Position numbers and translations under genes: made by a program. The notes beneath the pieces are model-generated. The model made no database searches and had not been told where the DNA came from. It saw only the letters and a program-made list of their open reading frames with translations. From positions 1 through 64,000 of the forward strand of contig JAFUNK010000024.1 in the NCBI GenBank assembly GCA_017482205.1: a stretch of 64,000 bases of DNA, read 5' to 3'. This DNA is from Lachnospiraceae bacterium (GTDB taxonomy: Bacteria; Bacillota; Clostridia; Lachnospirales; Lachnospiraceae). This document shows positions 31,868 to 41,391 of the stretch, one piece after another. Position 1 is the stretch's first letter. Every line of letters begins with the position of its first letter.

Positions 31868-34207
31868 ATGTACAAAATTCGGGTAAATACCAATAAAAAA
31901 GTGACAGAGATTTCTCCCAGTCTGTACGGTTTATTTTTTGAAGACATTAACAGAGCCGGTGATGGAGGGATTTATGCAGAACTGGTAAGAAACAGAGCCT
32001 TTGATGACGGTATTATTCCACAAGGTTGTACTTACAATGCAGAAGAGAAAACAATTACTTCCCCTACCGGCTGGAAATGTTCTTTTGACAGTGCAGAAGC
32101 GGAAGGGATTGCCGGCTGGAGTGCCAAAGCCGGTGCAGTCATGAAATTGACGGATAAAGCTACCCTCCATGAAAACAGGAAGCGTGCAATGGAAGTTAAT
32201 TTTTGCGGTGGTGTTATTGAAAATGACGGTTTTCAGGGGATCTTTGTGGAAGAAGGAAAAGGTTACCGTTTTTATATGTTTGCAAAGAGTGAACAGGAAG
32301 CGGAAGTGACTGTACGTCTGGCATCGGTTACCGGTCAAATTTATGCAGAAAAAACATTCCGGGTATTTGGTGACTATACCCGTTATGAATGTGAACTGGT
32401 TAGTGAAGCTACGGATTTTGATGCACGGCTTGTTATTTCCTCTCAGGCAGAGCATATGGTGACATTCGGATTCGTTTCCCTGTTTCCTAAGGATACCTAT
32501 ATGGGAAGAGAAAACGGATTACGGAAATCTTTGGTGGAAAGATTGCTTCGATTGAATCCTGCTTTTTTAAGATTTCCGGGAGGGTGTATTGTAGAGGGAT
32601 TTACCAAGGAAACAGCGTTTCGATTTGCGGACACCATTGGTTCTGTTTGGGAACGAAAGCCCCATTGGCTTTTGTGGTCTTATATGACAACCAATGGTCT
32701 TGGGTTCCATGAATATCTGCAATTTTGCGAAGATGCCGGAATGGATGCCATGTATGTATTTAACTGCGGTATGACTTGTCAGGGAAGAAATCCGGACTAT
32801 TTTGATGAAGCATTGGTAGAGGAATACTATGAGGATACAGTACATGCCATTTTATATGCAACGGCACCCGCAGATACTGAATGGGGTGCAAAGAGAGCCG
32901 AGAACGGTCATCCGAAGCCTTTTGAAGTATTAAAGTATATTGAAATTGGCAATGAGAACTGGGGGCCGGAGTACTTTAAGAGATATCAGCTTTTTTATGA
33001 CCGCTTAAAGAAAGAATTTCCGCAATTTATCTATATTTCTACAGACCATACGGAGAGAGTGGGGTTACCTACAGAGATGGTGGATGAACACTTTTATTCG
33101 GACCCTGTATTCTTTGCGACCAATGCAACCCTATACGATGGTCTGGATAGAAACGGTATCGATATTTATTGTGGTGAGTATGCGGCAACCATCGGTTGTA
33201 AAGAGGGTATTCTCCATGGAGCATTGGGAGAGGCGGCCTTTTTAACAGGAATTGAACGCAATCAGGATAAGGTACGCATGACCAGTTATGCTCCCTTGTT
33301 CCAAAATGTAGCTTATAAAGAATGGGAACCGGACATGATATTATTTAACAATCATGAGGATTATGTGATTCCCAGTTACTATATGTTAGAGATGTTTGCA
33401 AATAATCGTGGAAGCTATGTTTGTGATTATACAGTAGAAACAGAATATGACAAGAGAAGAGAATTTGGTGGGTTTGGCATCGTGGTAAACGATGGTATTC
33501 GGTTTCAGGATGTTAAGGTGGACGGCAACATAGGTGAACAGATGATATTGGTAGAGGGAAATGCAAGTCTGGTGGACGGCGAAGTATTCACCAATACCGG
33601 GTCTGCATGGGGTGTTGTAGGCGATATCAAAAAAAATACCCAGCATTTTTCTGCTATACTACAATCTGCAGGTGACAGAATTTGTATCCGTTTCTGGGAT
33701 GTGGCATGCAGAGGCGAAGACCAGAATCATTATGATTGGATTTTGGAAAACGGTACAAGCCGCGTTGAGCATTATAACGGATGGTCATGTGAAAATATTT
33801 GCAAGCCGGTGGATTGCACGATGTCTGCCGGTAAAAACACAGTAGAAATTATTGCCAAAGAAGATTCTTTTCAGGTAATGTTAAATGGGGCAGTCATCCA
33901 TGAAAAGACATTGCAGGCAGTGCCACATTTGACTGCGGTATGTACTGTGGAGGAAGAAACGGGCGAGAGTATTCTGAAACTGGTGAATATGACGGAAAAA
34001 GCACTGGAAGTGGAGATTGTAGCGGATGTTGAGATGGAAGAGGAAGCGGTGATTACTACGCTGACCAGCGACAGTTACGGTGCAAAGAATACCTTTGCGG
34101 ATAAGGAACGGGTGAAGCCGTATACCGAGACTGTTATTATGACCTCAGATAAGTTTATCACAATAAAACCCAGATCAGTAAACATCATCCGCCAGAAGAG
34201 AAAATAG
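31868..34207 (+). CDS. Alpha-L-arabinofuranosidase, GH51 family
   Basis: The 779-residue enzyme should release arabinose from arabinoxylan or arabinan fragments. It starts with SPSLYGLFFEDINRAGDGGIYAELV, as is typical of the long bacterial and fungal-type GH51 enzymes, followed by a CBM-like beta domain. The barrel carries the acid/base Glu363 (IEIGNENWGPEY) and the nucleophile Glu437 (CGEYAA). The C-terminal beta-sandwich is present. No signal peptide is seen, so it acts inside the cell on imported oligosaccharides. It is monocistronic behind its own promoter. Confidence 0.9.
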   Translation: MYKIRVNTNKKVTEISPSLYGLFFEDINRAGDGGIYAELVRNRAFDDGIIPQGCTYNAEEKTITSPTGWKCSFDSAEAEGIAGWSAKAGAVMKLTDKATLHENRKRAMEVNFCGGVIENDGFQGIFVEEGKGYRFYMFAKSEQEAEVTVRLASVTGQIYAEKTFRVFGDYTRYECELVSEATDFDARLVISSQAEHMVTFGFVSLFPKDTYMGRENGLRKSLVERLLRLNPAFLRFPGGCIVEGFTKETAFRFADTIGSVWERKPHWLLWSYMTTNGLGFHEYLQFCEDAGMDAMYVFNCGMTCQGRNPDYFDEALVEEYYEDTVHAILYATAPADTEWGAKRAENGHPKPFEVLKYIEIGNENWGPEYFKRYQLFYDRLKKEFPQFIYISTDHTERVGLPTEMVDEHFYSDPVFFATNATLYDGLDRNGIDIYCGEYAATIGCKEGILHGALGEAAFLTGIERNQDKVRMTSYAPLFQNVAYKEWEPDMILFNNHEDYVIPSYYMLEMFANNRGSYVCDYTVETEYDKRREFGGFGIVVNDGIRFQDVKVDGNIGEQMILVEGNASLVDGEVFTNTGSAWGVVGDIKKNTQHFSAILQSAGDRICIRFWDVACRGEDQNHYDWILENGTSRVEHYNGWSCENICKPVDCTMSAGKNTVEIIAKEDSFQVMLNGAVIHEKTLQAVPHLTAVCTVEEETGESILKLVNMTEKALEVEIVADVEMEEEAVITTLTSDSYGAKNTFADKERVKPYTETVIMTSDKFITIKPRSVNIIRQKRK

Positions 34208-34230
34208 GAAAGAGTGAACCAAAAGAAAAA

Positions 34231-34270
34231 AGAGCTTTTGCATGACAAAATTCTGTTTTGCAAAAGCTCT
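34231..34270 (-). terminator. Terminator between convergent genes
   Basis: AGAGCTTTTGCA and TGCAAAAGCTCT form a perfect 12-bp stem. On the minus strand it is followed by a long T-rich run, so it mainly ends the F420-ligase-like gene. On the plus strand it may also help stop the GH51 transcript. Confidence 0.75.
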
Positions 34271-34319
34271 GATTTATTGTGTTATAAATTACAACTCAAC
34301 TCTGGGAAATGAACCTGAT

Positions 34320-35513
34320 TTAGTCAGTTGTAAAGTTATCGAAGTAACCCTGAATCAGGATAATAGGTGTACCCTTATCACCGGAACCGGAGGTTAAGTC
34401 GCATAAGGAACCGATTAAGTCGGTCAGCTGTCTGGGGGTTGTACCCTGAGAAGCCATGTTACCTACCAGGTTGTCCTGCTTGGTTTTGATACTGTTGGAG
34501 ATAGCTTCCTTCAGTTCAGCACCACTCAAGTTTGCAAAGTCATTATCTGCAAGATATTTTAACTTCAGTTCGTTGGGAGTACCAACCAAACCGTCAGTAA
34601 ATGCGGGAGAAACAACCGGGTCAGCCAGTTCCCAGATTTTGCCCTGAGGATCCTTGAAAGCACCGTCACCGTAAACCATAACTTCTACGTGCTTGCCGGT
34701 CTTTTCTAAGATAGTGGACTGGATATCCAGCACCAGCTGTTTGCATTCCTGAGGGAATAATTTAATCTTGTCTTCGGTAGATTTATTGGAGCCTAACAGA
34801 CCATATTTTTCATTGAAACCGCTGCCGTTAATGGGAGCAGTCATGATATCGTCCAGACCGCAAACCACTTTTGCACCTGCGTTCTTTAAGATACGCTTGG
34901 TACGTGCTCTGGTGTGGATATCGCAGTTGATAATGCAATCGGTGTAATTTAAAATGGTCTTTGCATCGTTTGCGAAAACAACTTCTACTTCTGCACCTGC
35001 TTCGGTAATAATATCGGAGTAGTACTGTACATAGTCAACGCCGGTGAATTCATGCTTGTTCTCACCGAACAAATCTCTGTATTTATCTAAAGTTAATACG
35101 TCGGTGTAAGGGTTGATACCTGCTTCATCTAACTGGTCCCATGTAAGTAATGCATTACCTACTTCGTCGCTGGGATAGCTTAACATCAGGACAACCTTTT
35201 TGCAGCCCATTGCAATACCCTTTAAGTTGATTGCAAAACGGTTACGGGAGAGGATGGGGAAAATAACACCTACGGTCTCTCCGCCTAATTTGGCTTTTAC
35301 ATCAGCAGCGATATCATTTACAGATACATAATTACCCTGTGCACGGGCAACGATGGATTCTGTCAATGCGATAACGTCTCTGTCCCTTAAAGAGAAGCCT
35401 TCGCTTTCAGCAGCAGCTAAAACGCTATCTACGGTGATGTCAACCAGGTTGTCTCCTTCGCGGATGATGGGGCCGCGAATACCTCTTGAAACTGTTCCGA
35501 CTCTTCTTTCCAT
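34320..35513 (-). CDS. Coenzyme F420-0:L-glutamate ligase-like protein
   Basis: The ~397-residue protein matches the CofE-like family: RGIRGPIIREGDNL, ALTESIVARAQGNYV, then ILSRNRFA with conserved arginines, and VMVYGDGAFKDP. True CofE adds glutamates to coenzyme F420. Lachnospiraceae are not known F420 users, and such homologues in Firmicutes have no settled role, so a ligase acting on another substrate is likely. The ATG at 35513 follows GGAG. A 12-codon upstream extension is possible but lacks a site. The gene stands alone. Confidence 0.75.
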   Translation of the reverse strand: MERRVGTVSRGIRGPIIREGDNLVDITVDSVLAAAESEGFSLRDRDVIALTESIVARAQGNYVSVNDIAADVKAKLGGETVGVIFPILSRNRFAINLKGIAMGCKKVVLMLSYPSDEVGNALLTWDQLDEAGINPYTDVLTLDKYRDLFGENKHEFTGVDYVQYYSDIITEAGAEVEVVFANDAKTILNYTDCIINCDIHTRARTKRILKNAGAKVVCGLDDIMTAPINGSGFNEKYGLLGSNKSTEDKIKLFPQECKQLVLDIQSTILEKTGKHVEVMVYGDGAFKDPQGKIWELADPVVSPAFTDGLVGTPNELKLKYLADNDFANLSGAELKEAISNSIKTKQDNLVGNMASQGTTPRQLTDLIGSLCDLTSGSGDKGTPIILIQGYFDNFTTD

Positions 35514-35813
35514 TTTTTCTCCAATCTGTAAGCCTTGGGAATCCCCCAAATGGCTTGCTTGTGTGCTTGGTCTCGTTTACACATGACATATTATACATGG
35601 AGAGAATTTAGAACGCAAGAAAATATTTGTGTTTTTTTAATACGTAAAATAAGGTTTATGAAATTTTCATAAAAAATGCTATTCTTTTTTACACTAATGT
35701 GGTAAACTTTTAAAGTGATTTGTGAAAAAGATAGAGAAAAAAGAAGTCTCTTAATAAAATTTGCAAGTAAGAAAATGGGACGGAAGATAAAAGAAGAAAG
35801 GAAGAATTATAAT

Positions 35814-36662
35814 ATGAGTCCGGAATTTGAAGCAGCAAGAAAAGCGGCAATTATGAACAGAGTGATAAAATGGGTGGTATGCTTGGGAATACCTCTTTTG
35901 GTAGTGATTTTAGGTATTTCCATGAAAGATGGAGCTATAGCCGGCGGTGGAGGTATATTTACTTTTATTATTGTGCATTCATTGTGGGCCTTTTTGTCAA
36001 AGAACAGGGCGCTTGCAATATTTCGCTCTATGTATAAAAAAGAAATGATTACCATGGCATTAAACGGCGGTGTGCTGTATGAAAATATGACGATTGATTA
36101 CAATGCCGGTATGAATCCGAGCTTTGTAGCGAAAAGTGGTCTGCTGGGTACTGATAAATTTTTCTCAGACTGCTACATAAGCGGTGTTTTTAACGGTGTG
36201 CAGTTTTATCAGGCAGACATTAGAAATGTACGTGCTGACAGTAACGGACAGCATCTGGAATACGATGGTACTTTTATTGCATTCCCCACCTCCCTGCCCT
36301 CTGCGACCCAGACCAATATTTATCATAAGGATGTAGACTGCAGCATTATATTGCCGGGAGTAAATTCCCATATTAAAATCGGACGCAAAGATTTTGATGA
36401 TATCTTTAAAATAGCAACCAGTAACAAGCCTGGGGCACAGATGTTGGTAAACGATACTTTTATGAACAATTTGCTTTATGTGCAAAGTCTGACAGAACGT
36501 AAAATTGCCATGACTGTGAAAAATGGCTGGGTATATATTCTTATGCCCAATAAAAAGAGCGTATTAAAGCCAAAGCTGTTCAAAAAGTATGATGAGTCCA
36601 TGAAGAATGCAATTATTCAGGAGTTGTGTCTGCCGCAGTATTTTATCAATGCGTTCCGCTAG
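35814..36662 (+). CDS. DUF3137-like membrane protein
   Basis: The 282-residue protein has two N-terminal membrane segments (~17-35 and ~42-60) and a soluble C-terminal domain. The pattern FDDIFKIATSNKPGAQMLVNDTFMNNLL and a late GWVYILMPN strand match DUF3137 proteins as I recall them. Their function is unknown. The ATG at 35814 follows GAAAGGAAG. It is encoded alone, downstream of a divergent F420-ligase-like gene. Confidence 0.65.
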   Translation: MSPEFEAARKAAIMNRVIKWVVCLGIPLLVVILGISMKDGAIAGGGGIFTFIIVHSLWAFLSKNRALAIFRSMYKKEMITMALNGGVLYENMTIDYNAGMNPSFVAKSGLLGTDKFFSDCYISGVFNGVQFYQADIRNVRADSNGQHLEYDGTFIAFPTSLPSATQTNIYHKDVDCSIILPGVNSHIKIGRKDFDDIFKIATSNKPGAQMLVNDTFMNNLLYVQSLTERKIAMTVKNGWVYILMPNKKSVLKPKLFKKYDESMKNAIIQELCLPQYFINAFR

Positions 36663-36782
36663 GGGAGGTACGCTATCTGTGCCTTTTGTTAGGAGAGATG
36701 CGTTATCTGTGCTTTCGGGGAACGACAGGACCTTTTGTTTCCTATTCTGCGAGAGGGAATGACACAAATGTCACATATGTTT

Positions 36783-36959
36783 TGGGTATATAGAGATTTT
36801 TTGTCTCTGTATACCCATTTTCATTATGTTTTTTGGAGAAAATCCGGAAAAATCACAGGAAATCAAACAGAAATGGGTATATACAGAAAAAATCCTTGTC
36901 AGTACCCACAAATTGGTGAACTTGTGGGTATACAGACAGATTTTTTTCATATATACCCA
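36783..36959 (+). repeat. Second array of three 35-nt palindromic units
   Basis: Units at 36783-36817, 36874-36908 and 36925-36959 are each exactly 35 nt with TGGGTA...TACCCA ends and a central A- or T-run. Orientation by A-run is reverse, forward, reverse, the mirror of the 23.5-kb triplet. The reverse complement of the last unit agrees with the first unit at 23508 at about 30 of 35 positions. One neighbour spacing is 51 nt in both triplets. It fills the gap between the DUF3137 gene and rubrerythrin, and I see nothing else in 36663-37063. Confidence 0.8.
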
Positions 36960-37063
36960 AAATACCTTTACAAGGTATCCCATGCTCTTCATTGGACAAG
37001 ACACATACCTGCATATCAGATAACGTGAAAGGTCGCTTGGAGGATAAAAAGTTCGTAGAAAAC

Positions 37064-37672
37064 TTATTTTGTAATAGTTCCGGTATAAGGTGCCAGTTCC
37101 AGTCTGACAAAATAGCCTCTGTCGTGGTGACAGACGGGGCAGATGGGAGGAACCTCCGTGCCGGTGTAGATGTTACCACACTCCAGACACATCCATGCGG
37201 TTTCGACATCAGCTACAAAGAGCTTATTTTGCTCCAATAAATCCGCAAACAGGGCAAAGCGGTCGCCGTGGGTCTTTTCGATACCGGCAATCATTTCGAA
37301 AGAAGCGGCAACCTGTAAAAAGCCCTCTTCCCTGGCTTTAGCAGCAAAGGTCTTGTACACATCATCATGTTCTTCATATTCGTTGTGTTGTGCAAAACGG
37401 AGCAGTTTTGCCACGTCCTGATTAATATCCACAGGGTATGTGCCGTCAATGTGGATACTTTCTCCTCCCAGGGTGTTTAAATGGTTATAAAAGATAGCCG
37501 CATGCTCTTTTTCCTGTTCGGCGGTAAAGTTAAATACTGCCGCAATCACATATAAGTCTTGCTTTTTTGCCTGAGATGCAGAGATATTATAACGGTTGCG
37601 GGCCTGACTTTCTCCTGCAAATGCACGCATTAAATTATCTTTGGTTTCGCTTGTGCTGAAATCAACTGCCAT
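37064..37672 (-). CDS. rbr: Rubrerythrin
   Basis: This is a cytosolic di-iron peroxidase that removes hydrogen peroxide in anaerobes. The 202-residue protein has an N-terminal four-helix ferritin-like domain with LMRAFAGESQARNRY, AEQEKEHA, FEMIAGIEKTHGDRF and the usual ExxH iron ligands. A C-terminal rubredoxin-like domain has two Cys pairs, CLECG and CPVC. GGAGG precedes the start. It is monocistronic. Confidence 0.94.
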   Translation of the reverse strand: MAVDFSTSETKDNLMRAFAGESQARNRYNISASQAKKQDLYVIAAVFNFTAEQEKEHAAIFYNHLNTLGGESIHIDGTYPVDINQDVAKLLRFAQHNEYEEHDDVYKTFAAKAREEGFLQVAASFEMIAGIEKTHGDRFALFADLLEQNKLFVADVETAWMCLECGNIYTGTEVPPICPVCHHDRGYFVRLELAPYTGTITK

Positions 37673-37907
37673 ATTAAAGCCTCCTTATTGGTTGTTTTAA
37701 GAATATAATGATATCCTTGAGTTAAAGTATTTTATAACTGGAAATATTTTGTACAAATTTACTTGTGTTTATACACGACAGGTAAATTATTAGGCATAAT
37801 AGAAGTACGAACGGCTCATATGCCATGGTTTTAACAGGGTGCAATATTTCTAACCGTTGCAAAGTAGGAAGGGGTCGGGTATGATAAGAATAAAGGTAGG
37901 AGAGATT

Positions 37908-38558
37908 ATGATAAAGTACGTTATCTTTGATTTAGACGGTACATTGATTGATACCGAGAAATATTTTAGGATTTTCTGGAAAAAGGCCGCAGAAGTAAAC
38001 GGTTATACCATGAGTGACGGGCAGGCACTTGCCCTACGTAGTCTAGGCAGACCTTTTGCACCGGCGTTGATGAAGGAATGGTTTGGTGAGGACTTTGATT
38101 ATTATGCAGTGCGGGAGTCCCGCAGAAGTCTGATGAAAGCCCATCTGGATAAAGTAGGGATAGAAGTAAAACCGGGAGCAGTAGAGGCCCTAAAGTGGCT
38201 TAAGGAAAATGGTTACGTAGTGGCGCTGGCGACCGCAACCCCTGTGGCCCGGGCCACAGAGCAGCTAAAGGAAGTAGGCCTGTATCCCTATTTTACCAAA
38301 ATTGTCAGTGCGGCTCAGGTAGAACAAGGAAAGCCTGCGCCGGATGTGTATCTGTATGCCGCAAAAGAACTGGGTGCAGACCCTGCGGAATGTCTGGCGG
38401 TAGAAGATTCACCTAACGGGGTGCTTTCGGCTGCGACAGCAGGAATGAAAGTGGTGATGGTGCCGGACCAGACTGAGCCGGAGGAAGAACTACGGGAAAA
38501 ATTGTATGCCTGTGTAGAGAGTCTTACAGAGCTGCCGGAGGTGGTAAAAGCATGTTAG
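37908..38558 (+). CDS. HAD-family phosphatase (beta-phosphoglucomutase-like)
   Basis: The 216-residue hydrolase has the catalytic DLDGTLIDT motif (nucleophile Asp8, Asp10), ALATATPVARA (motif II), KPAPDVYLYA (motif III lysine) and VEDSPNGVLSA (motif IV). The cap domain suggests small sugar-phosphate or similar substrates. ATG 37908 is chosen because TAGGAG lies 5-6 bases upstream. ATG 37881 is possible. It overlaps the next gene by 7 bases, so it is co-expressed with the two-component system. Confidence 0.85.
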   Translation: MIKYVIFDLDGTLIDTEKYFRIFWKKAAEVNGYTMSDGQALALRSLGRPFAPALMKEWFGEDFDYYAVRESRRSLMKAHLDKVGIEVKPGAVEALKWLKENGYVVALATATPVARATEQLKEVGLYPYFTKIVSAAQVEQGKPAPDVYLYAAKELGADPAECLAVEDSPNGVLSAATAGMKVVMVPDQTEPEEELREKLYACVESLTELPEVVKAC

Positions 38559-39214
38559 ATATCCTAATAGTAGAAGACAATAAAGAGATTGCGACTTTGC
38601 TCTGCGATTTTCTGAGAAAAGAAAACTATATGGTCAGTGTGGCGGATACCGGAGAAAAGGCACTGGACTTGTATGAAAAATACGGTGCTAAATTAATTGT
38701 GCTGGATATTATGCTGCCCGGCATGGATGGCTTTGCGGTTTGTTCTAAAATCAGGGAGAGTTCCAATACCCATATTCTGATAGCCAGTGCCAAAACCGAA
38801 AAGAACGATAAGTTAAAAGGCTTAAATCTGGGAGCGGATGATTATATTGAGAAACCCTATGACATTGATATTCTGTTGGCGAAGATTAAAGGGATTTTTA
38901 AACGTAAGTATGCGCAGGAAGAAATTGTGGAAGAAAATTTAAGGCTCAATACAGTGACTCATACCCTTTATGTAGATGGAAAAGTGGTTGATGTTACCGA
39001 GAAAGAATTTGAAATCTTGAAGCTCCTGATTGAAAATAAAAATGTTACCCTAAAGAAGGAGTATATTTTTAATACAATCTGGGGGAGCGATAGTGATTCT
39101 GAATTGCAGACATTGACGGTTCACATTAAGTGGCTTCGGGAAAAGATAGAAGAGAACCCCAAGAAACCAAAGCATATTATTACGGAGTGGGGAGTAGGAT
39201 ACAGATTTGAGTAG
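38552..39214 (+). CDS. OmpR-family response regulator
   Basis: The 220-residue protein has a receiver with phosphoacceptor Asp52 (IVLDIMLPGMDG), the KPYD lysine motif, and a winged-helix DNA-binding domain (VTEKEFEILKLLIENKNVTLKKEYIF, WGVGYRFE). The start overlaps the HAD gene and the end overlaps the kinase gene, so the three are one operon. The nearby FtsX-type ABC genes at 42516-45744 are plausible targets. Confidence 0.9.
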   Translation: MLDILIVEDNKEIATLLCDFLRKENYMVSVADTGEKALDLYEKYGAKLIVLDIMLPGMDGFAVCSKIRESSNTHILIASAKTEKNDKLKGLNLGADDYIEKPYDIDILLAKIKGIFKRKYAQEEIVEENLRLNTVTHTLYVDGKVVDVTEKEFEILKLLIENKNVTLKKEYIFNTIWGSDSDSELQTLTVHIKWLREKIEENPKKPKHIITEWGVGYRFE

Positions 39215-40442
39215 GTTTAAAAGTTTTGTTTGTTTTATTTTAATAGCGGAAATCTTGTTGGGAGTGCTTTGTAACGGGTTGTATCTGTACGGACATCAAA
39301 CAAATGCAGGCAGACTGTACCGTGTGGAAACGAACCGCGTAGCCATGGAATTGCAAGAAACAGTTATGGCGGGCGTTAATCCGGTGGATATGGATTTGTC
39401 AGAATACAAGTTTATTGTCCGTGTCAGTGAATTTCAGGCAGGGGAAGTCTGCAATAATGACTATGTGGTAGAAGAAATTGGTGGTAAACTCTATCGGATT
39501 GAATATCGTGTAGAGAACAATTTTTCTGCACTTATTTATATTAACGCAGCGTTGCTTGGAATGATTCTCGTGACAGGAATCGTGCTTTTTTATGTGTATA
39601 AAAAGGTGTTAAAGCCGTTTCAGTCCATGAGTAATTTGTCGCTGGAGCTGGCAAAGGGTAATTTGAGTACACCCATTAAAGAAGAGAAAAGTAAGCTGTT
39701 CGGACGTTTCCTGTGGGGCATGGATATGCTGCGTGAAAAGTTGGAAGACAATAAAGAGAAGGAACTGGAATTCCAGAAGGATAAAAAGACGCTGATCCTT
39801 TCACTGTCCCATGACATTAAAACGCCGCTTGCCTCTATTGACCTCTATGCGAAAGCCCTGTCAGAAGATTTATATGATACGCAGGAGAAAAAAGATGAGG
39901 CATTACAGGGCATCACAAGAAATGTCAAAGAAATTAAAAAATATGTAGACGAAATTGTTACCGCATCCAGGGAGGATTTTCTGAATTTAGAAGTAGTGGA
40001 AAATGAATTCTATTTGTCGGAAGCCATCAAAGCCACAGAGGTATTTTATCGGGATAAGTTGTCTGTCGTCCACACGGATTTGGTGATGGAGGCTTTTTCG
40101 GACTGTTTGATAAAAGGTGATAAAAACAGACTGATTGAAGTGTTGCAAAATATTATGGAGAATGCAATTAAGTATGGTGATGGCGAGAATATCAGAATTT
40201 CCTATGAGGACGAGGAAGACTGCAAACTGATTACGGTGGAAAACTCCGGTTGCAGTTTAAAGGAGGAAGAACTGCCTAATCTTTTCGACTCTTTCTATCG
40301 GGGCAGCAACAGTCACGGTATCAAAGGAAACGGTCTGGGCTTATACATATGTAAAAATCTGATGCGAAAAATGGATGGAGAGGTTTTTGCGGGGATACAT
40401 GGGGATAAGTTTTGTGTTACAGTGGTGGTGCGAAAGGCATAA
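39207..40442 (+). CDS. Sensor histidine kinase
   Basis: The ~411-residue kinase has a first membrane segment (~7-27), an extracellular domain of ~80 residues and a second membrane segment (~112-130). A HAMP-like linker follows, then His202 in LSHDIKTPLAS and an ATP domain with NIMENAIKYGDG and GNGLGLYICKN. The TTG at 39207 is supported by GGAGTAGGA upstream and the overlap with the regulator gene. It pairs with the preceding regulator. Confidence 0.88.
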   Translation: MSRFKSFVCFILIAEILLGVLCNGLYLYGHQTNAGRLYRVETNRVAMELQETVMAGVNPVDMDLSEYKFIVRVSEFQAGEVCNNDYVVEEIGGKLYRIEYRVENNFSALIYINAALLGMILVTGIVLFYVYKKVLKPFQSMSNLSLELAKGNLSTPIKEEKSKLFGRFLWGMDMLREKLEDNKEKELEFQKDKKTLILSLSHDIKTPLASIDLYAKALSEDLYDTQEKKDEALQGITRNVKEIKKYVDEIVTASREDFLNLEVVENEFYLSEAIKATEVFYRDKLSVVHTDLVMEAFSDCLIKGDKNRLIEVLQNIMENAIKYGDGENIRISYEDEEDCKLITVENSGCSLKEEELPNLFDSFYRGSNSHGIKGNGLGLYICKNLMRKMDGEVFAGIHGDKFCVTVVVRKA

Positions 40443-40507
40443 AGAAAGTGTAAGACAAGCATAGAGAATGTGTAAGATAAACACCATTTTTTCGGAGGGA
40501 AACTAAA

Positions 40508-41140
40508 ATGAATCATATCGAGCGCAGGGATAAAGAAATGGCATATATTTCCGATGAAGCGGTATTGCAGGAGCAGATTGCATGCAGAAAGATTTTGCAG
40601 AAACTGAATTTTATGGACAGGTCGGACTTTGCAGGGATTGTAGAAGTGGTAAAAGAACTGTTGGGAAAATCTGAAGGAGCATTTATCAACCCGCCCTTTT
40701 ACTGTGATTACGGAACCCATATTGAAGTGGGCAAGAATTTCTTTGCTAATTATAACTGTACCATTATAGATGTAGCAAAGGTAAAAATCGGTGACAACTG
40801 TCAGATGGCACCCAACGTAGCGATTTATACTGCCGGACATCCGGTGTACCCGTCTACGCGGAACTCTGCTTATGAGTATGGCAAAGAGATTACCATAGGG
40901 GATAACGTGTGGATTGGGGGCAACACGGTAATCTGTCCCGGCGTACACATCGGCAACAACGTGGTCATCGGCGCAGGAAGCGTAGTGACTAAAGACATTC
41001 CCGACTGGTGCATCGCAGTGGGCAATCCCTGCAGGGTGCAGAGAATGATTACCGAAGCAGACCGCCGTAAACTCTACAAAGACGAAGAAATTGACGATGA
41101 AGCCTGGGCAGATATTGTGGCAAGAGGATTTGGGGAGTAA
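40508..41140 (+). CDS. Maltose/galactoside O-acetyltransferase family protein
   Basis: The 210-residue protein is a left-handed beta-helix (hexapeptide) acetyltransferase. It has an N-terminal Mac-type region (RRDKEMAYISDEAVLQEQ), PPFYCDYGTHIEVGKNFFANYNC, AIYTAGHPV with the catalytic His, and several hexapeptide repeats such as IGDNVWIGGNTVICPGVHIG. It acetylates a sugar hydroxyl using acetyl-CoA. GGAGGGAAAC precedes the ATG. A terminator follows at 41187-41236. Confidence 0.9.
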   Translation: MNHIERRDKEMAYISDEAVLQEQIACRKILQKLNFMDRSDFAGIVEVVKELLGKSEGAFINPPFYCDYGTHIEVGKNFFANYNCTIIDVAKVKIGDNCQMAPNVAIYTAGHPVYPSTRNSAYEYGKEITIGDNVWIGGNTVICPGVHIGNNVVIGAGSVVTKDIPDWCIAVGNPCRVQRMITEADRRKLYKDEEIDDEAWADIVARGFGE

Positions 41141-41186
41141 AGGTATTTAGGTTTTTAATATAAAAATATTGATAGAAATACATCAT

Positions 41187-41236
41187 GAGGGTATTCCGAA
41201 TTATTAAATATTATTGGAATACGCTCTTTTTCTTTT
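41187..41236 (+). terminator. Intrinsic terminator after acetyltransferase
   Basis: GAGGGTATTCC pairs with GGAATACGCTC (one mismatch). TTTTTCTTTTT follows. Confidence 0.8.
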
Positions 41237-41391
41237 TACATAGTTTTTAATTTTATAGTTGAAATCAATGGAAGGTACAACTATAATATTAGTTATCTAA
41301 GAATAATAGATTTTCAGTTTAATCGTGGCGTTCGCCAAAGATTTCAAACAAAGACAACTAAATATGAAAAACAAAAGAACGGAGAAGCACT

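Noticed and set aside
36735-37028. Short open frames across the second 35-nt array
   Set aside because: The frames come from the palindromes. There is no ribosome site, and 35-nt units would shift the frame at each repeat.
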